Origin: Micromonospora tulbaghiae
GTDB taxonomy: Bacteria > Actinomycetota > Actinomycetes > Mycobacteriales > Micromonosporaceae
Assembly (NCBI RefSeq): GCF_900091605.1
Contig: NZ_FMCQ01000006.1
Location: 377,190 to 441,189, forward strand
Direction: 5' to 3'
DNA: 64,000 nt
Below, one piece after another: positions 7,299 to 15,232 of this stretch. The notes beneath the pieces are model-generated. The model was not told the origin of the DNA. It did no database searches and worked only from the letters and a program-made list of their open reading frames with translations. Made by a program: the position numbers and the translations under genes. How positions within the stretch are numbered: position 1 is the stretch's first letter; every line of letters begins with the position of its first letter.

Positions 7299-9236
7299 GT
7301 GGACGTGCCGCTGCCCCACCTCGACCGCCCCTTCGACTACCTGGTGCCCGAGGCGCTCGACGCCGACGCCCGGCCGGGGGTACGCGTGAAGGTGCGGTTC
7401 GCCGGGCAGCTCGTCGACGGCTGGCTGCTGGAGCGCACCGAGTCGTCCGAGCACCCGAAGCTGGCGTACCTGGAGAAGGTCGTGTCCCCGGTGCCGGTGC
7501 TGTCCCCGGAGGTGGCCCGCCTGGCCCGCGCGGTCGCCGACAGGTACGCCGGCAGCCTCGCCGACGTGCTCCGGCTGGCGGTGCCGCCCCGGCACGCCCG
7601 CGCCGAGAAGGCCGTCACGGCCGCGGACGCGCCACCGTCCGAGGACACCGACACCGACACCCGGCCGGGCGGCCGGGCGGAGGTGGATCCGCGGGGCTGG
7701 CGGGACTACCCGGCCGGGCCGGCGCTGCTGCGCGCGCTCACCGACGGCAAGCCCGCCCGCGCGGTCTGGTCGGCGCTGCCGGGGGAGGACTGGGCCGACC
7801 GGTACGCCGACGCGGTCGCCGCGACAGTGGCCGGCGGCCGGGGCGCCGTGGTCGTGGTGGCCGACGCCCGTGACCTGGACCGCCTCGACGCAGCCCTGAC
7901 CGCCGTGCTCGGCGCGGGACGGCACGTCCGGCTCACCGCCGCCGACGGCCCGGCCCGCCGCTACCGGGCCTTCCTCACCGCCCGGACGGGCGAGGTGGAC
8001 GTGGTCATCGGCACCCGGGCCGCGATGTTCGCCCCGGTGCGGCGGCTCGGCCTGGTGGCCATCTGGGACGACGGCGACGACCTGCACGCCGAACCCCGCG
8101 CGCCCTACCCGCACGCCCGGGACGTGCTGCTCACCCGGGCGCAGCTCGGCGACGTCGCCGCCCTGGTCGGCGGGTACGCGCGTACCGCCGAGGCGCAGCT
8201 GCTGGTGGAGACCGGCTGGGCGCGCGAGGTGGTGGCCGACCGGGCGGTGGTGCGTTCGCGTACCCCGGCCATGGCCCCCACCGGCGACGACCCGCAACTG
8301 GCCCGCGATCCGGGCGCGGCCTCGGCGCGGCTGCCGAGCCTGGCCTGGACCACCGCGCGGGACGCGTTACGCGCCGACCTGCCGGTGCTGGTGCAGGTGC
8401 CGCGTCGGGGATACGTGCCGTCGGTGGCCTGCGCCGACTGCCGCGCCCCGGCCCGCTGCCCGCACTGCGCCGGGCCGCTCGCGCTGCCCTCGGCGCAGGG
8501 CACGCCCGCCTGCCGCTGGTGCGGCCGGGTGGCCGCCGCGTACGCCTGCCCGGAGTGCGGCGGGCGGCGGCTGCGCGCCTCGGTGACCGGTGCCCGGCGG
8601 ACCGCCGAGGAGCTGGGCCGGGCGTTCCCGGGCGTGCCGGTGCGGACGTCGGGGCGGGAGGAGGTGCTGGCGGGCGTACCGGGCGGGGCCGGGCTGGTGG
8701 TCGCCACCCCGGGCGCCGAGCCGGTCGCCGAGGGCGGCTACGGCGCGGTGCTGCTGCTCGACTCGTGGGCCCTGCTGACCCGGGCCGACCTGCGGGCCGG
8801 CGAGGAGGCGCTGCGGCGGTGGATGGCCGCCGCCGCCCTGGCCCGGCCAGGTACGGCCGGCGGCCGGGTGGTGGTGGTCGCCGACGGGGCGCTGTCCCCG
8901 GTGCAGGCTTTGCTGCGCTGGGACTCCGCCTGGTTCGCCGCCCGGGAACTGGCCGAGCGGCGGGAGCTGGGCTTCCCTCCGGCGGTACGGATGGCGAGCG
9001 TCACCGGCGTGGCCGAGGCGGTGGCAGACCTGCTCGCCGGTGCCCGGCTGCCGGGCGACGCCGAGGTGCTCGGCCCGGTGCCGGCCGACGAGGGCCGGGA
9101 GCGGATGCTGGTACGCGTGCCCCGGTCCCGGGCCGCCGCGATGGCCGAGGCGCTGCACGCCGCCGCCGGGCAGCGCAGCGCCCGCAAGGCGGCCGACCCG
9201 GTACGCCTCCAGGTCGATCCGCTCACCCTGTTCTGA
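7299..9236 (+). CDS. priA: PriA-like primosomal protein, ATPase motifs absent
   Basis: Replication-restart protein of the actinobacterial type. The N-terminal 3'-DNA-binding domain (VDVPLPHLDRPFDYLVP, PGVRVKVRF) and the zinc-binding region with eight cysteines (CADC, CPHC, CRWC, CPEC; about residues 375-425) are clear. Where E. coli PriA has a Walker A lysine, the protein reads LTDGKPARAVWSALPGEDW, and the DEEH box reads DDGDDLHAEP, so helicase activity is unlikely, as noted for mycobacterial homologues. GTG 7299 is the only ATG/GTG/TTG after metK, but family similarity (VARVCVDVPL) begins about five codons earlier at 7284, so the true start is uncertain. Confidence 0.85.
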   Translation: MDVPLPHLDRPFDYLVPEALDADARPGVRVKVRFAGQLVDGWLLERTESSEHPKLAYLEKVVSPVPVLSPEVARLARAVADRYAGSLADVLRLAVPPRHARAEKAVTAADAPPSEDTDTDTRPGGRAEVDPRGWRDYPAGPALLRALTDGKPARAVWSALPGEDWADRYADAVAATVAGGRGAVVVVADARDLDRLDAALTAVLGAGRHVRLTAADGPARRYRAFLTARTGEVDVVIGTRAAMFAPVRRLGLVAIWDDGDDLHAEPRAPYPHARDVLLTRAQLGDVAALVGGYARTAEAQLLVETGWAREVVADRAVVRSRTPAMAPTGDDPQLARDPGAASARLPSLAWTTARDALRADLPVLVQVPRRGYVPSVACADCRAPARCPHCAGPLALPSAQGTPACRWCGRVAAAYACPECGGRRLRASVTGARRTAEELGRAFPGVPVRTSGREEVLAGVPGGAGLVVATPGAEPVAEGGYGAVLLLDSWALLTRADLRAGEEALRRWMAAAALARPGTAGGRVVVVADGALSPVQALLRWDSAWFAARELAERRELGFPPAVRMASVTGVAEAVADLLAGARLPGDAEVLGPVPADEGRERMLVRVPRSRAAAMAEALHAAAGQRSARKAADPVRLQVDPLTLF

Positions 9237-9462
9237 TCGCACGCGATCCGCGTGACGGTGCGCACGCGGACCCTCGCGCACGGTCGTGAGCTGGGGTTTG
9301 CCGCACACCTGGTCCGGCAATCGAGTAGCGGGCGGTGATAGCATCGCCCGTCATGCCCAGCCGCGCGGTTTCGCCGCGCGGGACGCGGCGCGGCGGGTGC
9401 CAGAGCACGTCGGGCCGACACTCGATGTCGTCAGTCAGCCGGTGAGCAGGGGTGGACCAGTC
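9237..9462 (+). other. Intergenic region between priA and the kinase-ParB gene
   Basis: 226 bases without a convincing gene. TAGCAT at 9339-9344 is a possible -10, without a clear -35. TTGCC at 9298-9302 and GGCAA at 9316-9320 form a weak hairpin after priA. The reading frame of the kinase stays open through this region, but the codons are not supported by a ribosome site before 9448. Confidence 0.4.
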
Positions 9463-10440
9463 GTGACCGTTCGTCAGTCGATCGTCTTCAACGGTGACCT
9501 CGGCAGTGGCAAGAGCACCGTCTCGGTCGAGATCGCCAAGCGGCTCGGGCTGCGCCGGGTCAGCGTCGGCGACCTCTACCGCCAGATGGCCCAGGAGCGG
9601 CAGATGACCGCTCTCCAGCTCAACCTGCACGCCGAGCTGGACCAGGCCGTCGACGGCTACGTCGACCAGCTCCAGCGCGACATCGCCGCCTCCGGCGAGT
9701 CCCTGGTCATGGACTCCCGCCTGGCCTGGCACTTCTTCACCGACGCGCTCAAGGTGCACATGATCACCGAGCCGACCGAGGCGGCCCGGCGGGTGCTGGC
9801 CCGCCCGTCCGGCCCGGCCGAGAGCTACACCTCGCTGGAGGAGGCGCGCGCCAAGCTGCGCGAGCGCAGCGAGAGCGAGCGGAGCCGGTTCATCGTCCGG
9901 TACGGCGTCGACAAGGCCCGCCTGCGCAACTACGACCTGGTCTGTGACACCACCCGGGCCGACCCGGAGCAGGTCATCCAGCACGTCATCGACGTCTACG
10001 AGGGCCGCCTCGGCGCCGACGTGCTGCGCGCCGGCCAGCCGTTGCTGCTGCTCGACCCGACCCGGGTGTACCCGACCGAGGACGTGTCGACGCTGCGCGG
10101 CCTCTGGGACTCCGACGCCGCCGAGGCGGCCGGCAGCGGCGAGGAGCCGGAGCCGCTGAGCATCGGCTACACCGGGGAGTACTTCTTCGTCGTGGACGGG
10201 CACCGGCGGCTCAGCGCGGCGGTGCGCGCCGGCCTGCCGATGGTTCCCGCCCGGCTGGTCGCCGAGGTGGACGAGCCGGTGGTCGGCGGGATGAGCGCGA
10301 TCGACTTCTTCACCGCGCAGGCCCGCCCGGGGCTGATCCACGACTGGGAGGACGCGCACGGCATCACGCTGCCGCTGCCGGAGCACGCGCTGCTCGGCGG
10401 CGGCCCGGTGCTCGCCGGGGAGCCGGGCGCCGGCGCCTGA
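9463..10440 (+). CDS. P-loop kinase (cytidylate-kinase-like) fused to ParB-like domain
   Basis: A 325-residue two-domain protein I cannot match to a named gene. Residues 1-~200 form a nucleotide-kinase-like P-loop fold: FNGDLGSGKSTVSVEIAKRLGL, then VSVGDLYRQMA, as in cytidylate kinases, VMDSRLAWHFF and a lid-like segment rich in Arg/Glu (residues ~128-150). After a linker, residues ~205-290 resemble the ParB/Srx N-terminal domain: LLDPTRVYPTED, then YFFVVDGHRRLSAAVRAGLPMVPARLV, close to the DGHHR...A motif of ParB nucleases/CTPases. GTG 9463 has AGGGGTGG 7 bases upstream. It is not the genuine cmk, which normally lies elsewhere, next to der. Function unknown; a kinase acting on a nucleotide or protein partner is possible. 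Confidence 0.7.
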   Translation: MTVRQSIVFNGDLGSGKSTVSVEIAKRLGLRRVSVGDLYRQMAQERQMTALQLNLHAELDQAVDGYVDQLQRDIAASGESLVMDSRLAWHFFTDALKVHMITEPTEAARRVLARPSGPAESYTSLEEARAKLRERSESERSRFIVRYGVDKARLRNYDLVCDTTRADPEQVIQHVIDVYEGRLGADVLRAGQPLLLLDPTRVYPTEDVSTLRGLWDSDAAEAAGSGEEPEPLSIGYTGEYFFVVDGHRRLSAAVRAGLPMVPARLVAEVDEPVVGGMSAIDFFTAQARPGLIHDWEDAHGITLPLPEHALLGGGPVLAGEPGAGA

Positions 10441-10534
10441 CCGCGCGGGACACCGCCACCTCGCCGTCACGGGTTCACCCGGCCCGGCGCGCCGGAGCAT
10501 GATGAAGGCCTCCGATGCCTGGGGAGGCGGAATC

Positions 10535-11797
10535 GTGGATCCGACCGACGCGCTCGCGCTGCTGATGTCCCCCGAGGGTCGGCTCGACCCCTATCCGACG
10601 TACGAGCGGCTGCGCGCGCACGGCCCGGTGGTCCAGGCCGGGCCGGTCTTCTACGTGGTCACCGGCTACGCGGAGGCCGACGCGATCCTGCGCGACGCCC
10701 GGTTCGGTGTGATGGACGACGCGCTGCGCGACCAGTTCATGCCCGGCTGGCGGGAGAGCCCGGCGGTGCTGTCGATCTCCCGGTCGATGCTGCGCACCAA
10801 CCCGCCCGACCACAGCCGGATGCGGCGGCTGGCCGCGGGCGCGTTCACCCCGCGCCGGATCGCCGCCATGCGCGACGTCGTGCGGGCACAGGCCGACGAG
10901 CTGGTCGACGCGATGCTCGCCGCCGACGGGCCGGTCGACTTCATGACCGCGTTCGCGTACCCCCTGCCGGTCGGCGTGATCTGCGCGCTGCTCGGTGTGC
11001 CGGCGGCGGACCGGCCGCTGTTCCGGCGCTGGGCCACCGACCTGACCGGCGTGCTCGAACCGGAGATCACCGCCGACGAGCTGGCAGTGGCCGACCGGGG
11101 CGCGACCGAGCTGCGGGGCTACTTCACCGAGCTGGTGGCGGCCCGCCGCCGCGCTCCGGCCGACGACCTCACCACCGCGCTGGTGCAGGCCCACGACGGC
11201 GGTGACCGGCTCTCCGGCGACGAGCTGCTGGCCAACCTGATCGTGCTGCTGGTGGCAGGTTTCGAGACCACCACCAACCTGCTCGGCAACGGCCTGGTGG
11301 CGCTGCTGGACCATCCGCGCGCCGCGGCGGCGCTGCGCGAGCGGCCCGACCTCGCGCCCGCCTACGTCGACGAGCTGCTGCGCTACGACTCGCCCGTGCA
11401 GCTCACCTCGCGGATGAGCACCGCGCCGTCCCGGTACGGCGACGTCGACCTGCCGCCGGAGAGCTGGGTCATCGTGCTGCTCGGCGCCGCCAACCGCGAT
11501 CCCCGCCGCTATCCGGATCCGGCCCGCTTCGACCCGTGGCGGGCGCAGATCGCGCCGCTGTCCTTCGGCGCCGGGCCGCACTACTGCCTCGGCGCGGCGC
11601 TGGCCCGGCTGGAGGCGCAGGTGGCGTTCCCGCTGCTGCTGCGCCGGCTGCCAGGGCTGGCAGTGGCGGGCCGGCCCGAGCGGCGGGTCCGGCTCACCCT
11701 GCGTGGTCACGCCACGCTGCCGGTGAGCGTGGGGCGGGAGGCGGCCCCGGTCACCGTTCCCGGTACGCGACCCGGGGCGGCCGGGCCGACTCCGTAG
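10535..11797 (+). CDS. Cytochrome P450
   Basis: Soluble bacterial class I P450 of 420 aa. Features in order: LDPYPTYERLRAHGPV; NPPDHSRMRRLAAGAFTPRR; the I-helix oxygen-activating motif LLVAGFETTTNLL; the K-helix ExxR in DELLRYDSPVQ; and the heme-binding loop SFGAGPHYCLGAALARLEA with the proximal Cys. GTG 10535 is chosen because GGGGAGG (10521-10527) is 7 bases upstream; ATG 10502 would lie before it. No ferredoxin or ferredoxin reductase adjoins it, so it relies on redox partners from elsewhere. The substrate cannot be told. Genes of this type usually lie in secondary-metabolism clusters; here it lies among housekeeping genes. Confidence 0.92.
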   Translation: MDPTDALALLMSPEGRLDPYPTYERLRAHGPVVQAGPVFYVVTGYAEADAILRDARFGVMDDALRDQFMPGWRESPAVLSISRSMLRTNPPDHSRMRRLAAGAFTPRRIAAMRDVVRAQADELVDAMLAADGPVDFMTAFAYPLPVGVICALLGVPAADRPLFRRWATDLTGVLEPEITADELAVADRGATELRGYFTELVAARRRAPADDLTTALVQAHDGGDRLSGDELLANLIVLLVAGFETTTNLLGNGLVALLDHPRAAAALRERPDLAPAYVDELLRYDSPVQLTSRMSTAPSRYGDVDLPPESWVIVLLGAANRDPRRYPDPARFDPWRAQIAPLSFGAGPHYCLGAALARLEAQVAFPLLLRRLPGLAVAGRPERRVRLTLRGHATLPVSVGREAAPVTVPGTRPGAAGPTP

Positions 11798-11800
11798 ACT
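11795..11800 (+). promoter_or_regulatory. Candidate -10 of the def-fmt-rsmB promoter
   Basis: TAGACT overlaps the P450 stop codon and lies 40 bases upstream of def. The same hexamer occurs before pheS. No clear -35 can be placed, so confidence is modest. Confidence 0.4.
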
Positions 11801-11839
11801 GGACGCGCATCGTTCGACCCACACAAGGAGCCACGCCGA

Positions 11840-12400
11840 GTGACCGTCCAGCCCATCCGTCTGTTCGGCGATCCGGTGCTGCGCACGCCGGCCGACCCGG
11901 TCGTCGACTTCGACGCCGAGCTGCGCAAGTTGATCGCCGACCTGACCGACACGATGCGCGAGCAGAGCGGCGCCGGCCTGGCCGCGCCGCAGCTCGGGGT
12001 GGGCCTGCGGGTGTTCACCTTCGACGTCGACGACGTCCTCGGTCACCTGGTCAACCCGGTGCTGGAGTTCCCCGACTCCGAGGAACAGGACGGCCCGGAG
12101 GGCTGCCTGTCCATCCCCGGGCTCTACTTCGACACCAAGCGCCGGCAGAACGTGATCGCCAAGGGCTTCAACGGCTACGGCGACCCGGTGCAGATCGTCG
12201 GCACCGGCCTGATGGCCCGCTGCGTGCAGCACGAGACCGACCACCTCGACGGCGTGCTCTTCGTCGATCGGCTCGACCCGGCCGGCCGCAAGGAGGCCAT
12301 GAAGGCGATCCGCCAGGCCGAGTGGTACGACCAGGCCGCGCCGCCCACCGTGAAGCTCAGCCCGCACGCCGCCGGCAACCCGTTCGGCCTGGGGCGGTGA
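11840..12400 (+). CDS. def: Peptide deformylase
   Basis: Metal-dependent removal of the formyl group from nascent proteins. All three motifs are present: GAGLAAPQLGVG (motif 1), EGCLSIPG (motif 2, with metal-binding Cys) and QHETDHLDG (motif 3, metal-binding His residues and catalytic Glu). 186 aa, with the C-terminal extension usual in actinobacteria. GTG 11840, with AAGGAG (11825-11830) upstream. Its stop overlaps the GTG 12397 alternative start of fmt, so both functions of N-formyl-Met metabolism are coupled. Confidence 0.96.
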   Translation: MTVQPIRLFGDPVLRTPADPVVDFDAELRKLIADLTDTMREQSGAGLAAPQLGVGLRVFTFDVDDVLGHLVNPVLEFPDSEEQDGPEGCLSIPGLYFDTKRRQNVIAKGFNGYGDPVQIVGTGLMARCVQHETDHLDGVLFVDRLDPAGRKEAMKAIRQAEWYDQAAPPTVKLSPHAAGNPFGLGR

Positions 12401-12405
12401 CCCGG

Positions 12406-13332
12406 ATGCGCCTGGTCTTCGCCGGCACGCCGGCTGTCGCCGTACCGGCCCTGGACGCGATCGCCGCCTCCGGGCACGAGCTGCTCGCCGTGGTCACCCG
12501 CCCCGACGCCCCGGCCGGCCGTGGCCGCGGGCTGGTCCGCTCGCCGGTCGGCGCGTGGGCCGACGCGCACGGCGTCGAGGTGCTCACCCCCGCCCGCCCG
12601 CGTGAGCCGGAGTTCCTGGACCGGCTGCGCGAGCTGGCGCCGGACTGCGTACCGGTGGTCGCCTACGGCGCCCTGGTGCCGCCGGTGGCGCTGGAGATCC
12701 CCCGGCACGGCTGGATCAACCTGCACTTCTCGCTGCTGCCCGCCTGGCGCGGCGCCGCGCCCGTGCAGCACGCCGTGCTGCACGGCGACGAGCTGACCGG
12801 GGCCAGCGTCTTCGAGCTGGAGGAAGGGCTGGACACCGGCCCGGTCTACGGCACCGTCACCGACGAGATCCGTCCCGCCGACACCTCCGGCGACCTGCTG
12901 GAGCGGCTCGCGCACTCCGGCGCCGGGCTGCTGGTCGCGGTCCTCGACGCGATCGGCGCCGGCACCGCCCGGGCCGTGCCGCAGCCCGCCGACGGGGTCT
13001 CGCTCGCCCCGAAGCTCACCGTCGAGGACGCCCGGGTCCGCTGGGGCGACCCCGCCTTCGCGGTGGACCGGCGCATCCGCGCCTGCACGCCCGCGCCCGG
13101 CCCGTGGACCACGTTCCGCGACGACCGGGTCAAGCTCGGCCCGGTCACGCCGCTTCACGACGGCCCGGAGCTGAAGCCGGGGGAGCTGCACGTGGAGAAG
13201 TCCGGCGTGCTCGTCGGCACCGCCACCACGCCGGTGCGTCTCGGCGAGGTGCGCGCCGCCGGCAAGAAGGCCATGCCCGCCGGCGACTGGGCGCGCGGCG
13301 CCCGGGTCACCGCCGGTGAGGTGTTCGCGTGA
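12406..13332 (+). CDS. fmt: Methionyl-tRNA formyltransferase
   Basis: Transfers a formyl group from 10-formyl-THF to initiator Met-tRNA. MRLVFAGTPAVAVPALDAI begins the Rossmann-like domain. The formyl-THF site shows INLHFSLLPAWRGAAPVQHAVLHGD, with catalytic Asn/His, and later LEEGLDTGPV. The C-terminal OB-like tRNA-binding domain starts around residue 205 (DARVRWGDPAFAVDRRIRACTPAPGPWT). 308 aa. ATG 12406 gives the family-typical N-terminus; GTG 12397, overlapping the def stop as GTGA, is an equally possible start. Confidence 0.95.
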   Translation: MRLVFAGTPAVAVPALDAIAASGHELLAVVTRPDAPAGRGRGLVRSPVGAWADAHGVEVLTPARPREPEFLDRLRELAPDCVPVVAYGALVPPVALEIPRHGWINLHFSLLPAWRGAAPVQHAVLHGDELTGASVFELEEGLDTGPVYGTVTDEIRPADTSGDLLERLAHSGAGLLVAVLDAIGAGTARAVPQPADGVSLAPKLTVEDARVRWGDPAFAVDRRIRACTPAPGPWTTFRDDRVKLGPVTPLHDGPELKPGELHVEKSGVLVGTATTPVRLGEVRAAGKKAMPAGDWARGARVTAGEVFA

Positions 13333-14996
13333 CGGGGCCGTCGCGCCCGGACCGGCCCGTCGAGGGCGAGCGTCCCCGGGGGCACGCGCGTGAGCACGCC
13401 GACCGGCCCGGCGCCGAGCGGCGGGGCGACGACCGGTTCGGCGACCGTGAGCGCGGCGACCGGCAGCGTGCCGACCGGCCCGCCGCGGACCGTCGCGGCG
13501 GCGACCGGTTCGGCGGGGACCGTGAGCGCGCCGACCGGCGTGGCGGAGACCGGCCCGGCGCGGACCGGCGTGGCGGGGACCGCTTCGGCGGTGACCGGTC
13601 CGGCGCGGACCGGCGTGGCGGGCGCCGTCCGGCCCGTCCGGCCGTGGACCTGCCCCGGCAGATCGCGTACGAGGCGATCGCGGCGGTGCACCGCGACGAC
13701 GCGTACGCCAACCTGGTGCTCCCGGCGATGCTGCGCGAGGCCGGGCTGACCGGCCGGGACGCCGCGTTCGCCACCGAGCTGACCTACGGCACGCTGCGGC
13801 ACACCGGCACGCTCGATGCGATCGTCACCGACGCGGCCGGGCGGGACGTGCAGCGCATCGACCCGCCGGTGCGCGACGCGCTGCGGCTCGGGGCGTACCA
13901 GATCCTGCACACCCGGGTGCCCGCGCACGCCGCGGTGTCGTCCACCGTGGACCTGGTCCGGTCGGTGGGACCGGGCGCCACCGGGTTCGCCAACGCGGTG
14001 CTGCGGGAGATCACCAGCCGGGACGCCGACGCCTGGGTGGCGAAGATCGCCCCGGCCGAGGAGACCGACCCGATCGGGCACCTCGCGCTGGCGTACAGCC
14101 ATCCGCAGTGGATCGTGCGGTCGTTCGCCGAGGCGCTCGGCGGCGACATGGGTGAGACGGCCCGGCTGCTCATCGAGGACAACGAGCGCCCGCCGGTGCA
14201 CCTGTGTGCCCGGCCCGGCCTTGCCGATCCGGTGGTGCTCGCGGACGAGGTGGGGGGCGCGCCCGGCGCGTTCTCGCCGTACGCGGTCTACCTGCCCGGC
14301 GGCGCGCCGGGTGACCTGCCGGCGGTGGCCGACGGCCGCGCGCACGTGCAGGACGAGGGTTCCCAGCTGGTGGCGGACGCGCTGGCGGCGGCGCCGCTGG
14401 ACGGCCCCGACGGCCGGTGGCTGGACCTGTGCGCCGGCCCGGGCGGCAAGTCCGGCCTGCTCGGCGCACTGGCGGCGGTCCGGGGCGCGCGGCTTACAGC
14501 GGTCGAGGTGGCCGAGCACCGGGCGCGGCTGGTCGAACAGGCCACCCGTGGGCTGCCGGTGACGGTGCTGCACGCCGACGGGCGTGACGTGGGCGGCGAC
14601 CCGAAGCTGCCCGAGGGGCACTTCGACCGGGTGCTCGTGGACGCGCCGTGCACCGGGCTGGGTGCGCTGCGCCGCCGCCCGGAGGCGCGGTGGCGCCGCC
14701 AGCCGTCGGACCTGCCGGCACTGACCCGGCTGCAGCGGGAACTGCTCACCGCCGCGTTGCGGGCGGCCCGGCCGGGTGGCCTGGTCGCGTACGTGACCTG
14801 CTCGCCGCACGTGGTGGAGACGCACGTGACGGTGACCGAGGCGGCCCGGCGGTGCGGCTTCGGGGTCGACTTCGTCGACGCGCGGCCGTTGCTGCCGGCC
14901 GGCATGCCGGGCCTGGGTGACGGCCCCACGGTGCAGCTCTGGCCGCACCGCCACGGCACCGACGCCATGTTCCTGGCGGTCCTCCGCCGGGTCTGA
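13329..14996 (+). CDS. rsmB: 16S rRNA (cytosine-967-C5)-methyltransferase with Arg/Gly/Asp-rich N-terminal extension
   Basis: RsmB/Sun family rRNA methyltransferase. After the extension, a NusB-like domain begins at ~residue 108 (LPRQIAYEAIAAVHRDDAYANLVLP) and a Rossmann methyltransferase follows: SAM loop WLDLCAGPGGKSGLLGAL, the proline-cysteine motif VDAPCTGLGALRRRPEARWRR and the catalytic TCSPHVVETHV. The total of 555 aa is ~100 longer than E. coli RsmB because residues ~1-105 are a low-complexity string of DRxGADRRGGDRFGGDR-like units. Such extensions are common in actinobacterial RsmB and may bind RNA. The GTG start overlaps the fmt stop (GTGA). Confidence 0.93.
   Translation: MTGPSRPDRPVEGERPRGHAREHADRPGAERRGDDRFGDRERGDRQRADRPAADRRGGDRFGGDRERADRRGGDRPGADRRGGDRFGGDRSGADRRGGRRPARPAVDLPRQIAYEAIAAVHRDDAYANLVLPAMLREAGLTGRDAAFATELTYGTLRHTGTLDAIVTDAAGRDVQRIDPPVRDALRLGAYQILHTRVPAHAAVSSTVDLVRSVGPGATGFANAVLREITSRDADAWVAKIAPAEETDPIGHLALAYSHPQWIVRSFAEALGGDMGETARLLIEDNERPPVHLCARPGLADPVVLADEVGGAPGAFSPYAVYLPGGAPGDLPAVADGRAHVQDEGSQLVADALAAAPLDGPDGRWLDLCAGPGGKSGLLGALAAVRGARLTAVEVAEHRARLVEQATRGLPVTVLHADGRDVGGDPKLPEGHFDRVLVDAPCTGLGALRRRPEARWRRQPSDLPALTRLQRELLTAALRAARPGGLVAYVTCSPHVVETHVTVTEAARRCGFGVDFVDARPLLPAGMPGLGDGPTVQLWPHRHGTDAMFLAVLRRV
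13390..13640 (+). repeat. Degenerate tandem repeat inside rsmB
   Basis: Roughly 250 bases made of imperfect units built on GACCGGCGTGGCGG / GGCGACCGGTTCGG, encoding about ten GDR/ADR blocks of the RsmB N-terminal tail. All length changes keep the frame, as expected for a tolerated disordered tail, and the region may be slippage-prone. Confidence 0.75.
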
Positions 14997-15014
14997 CCCA
15001 CCTCTCCTCGTAGT

Positions 15015-15071
15015 CGATCAAGGAGTTCGTGTCCCCGGGGCCGCCGTGTCCGGACACGAACTCCTTGATCG
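15015..15071. repeat. 20-bp perfect inverted repeat after rsmB
   Basis: GATCAAGGAGTTCGTGTCC at 15016-15034 pairs perfectly with its reverse complement at 15052-15070 (one more pair at 15015/15071) around a 17-base GC-rich spacer. It lies 20 bases after the rsmB stop. It is a plausible terminator, but its length and its similarity in style to the repeats near 1.1 and 42.9 kb suggest a dispersed palindromic element. Confidence 0.8.
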
Positions 15072-15232
15072 TCGTGCGGCGAAATGGGGAGGGATGGAAC
15101 GTGTGCGGCATCCCGGTGGGGGGAGGGGGCCGGTGGGATGTGACAGCCCGTTGACTGTTTGATCGATGCATGTAACTGTTTCGACCACCGGTCCCGGCAC
15201 CCCCGCCCGCCGAACCCCCACGAGGAGTCTCC

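Noticed and set aside
13390..13640. CRISPR-like or VNTR locus
   Set aside because: Units are short, imperfect and contiguous without spacers; it is a coding low-complexity repeat.
13390..13749. Thr/Ala/Gly/Pro-rich alternative-frame product from the rsmB repeat
   Set aside because: Arises because the repeat unit is open in several frames; the RsmB frame continues into the conserved domain.
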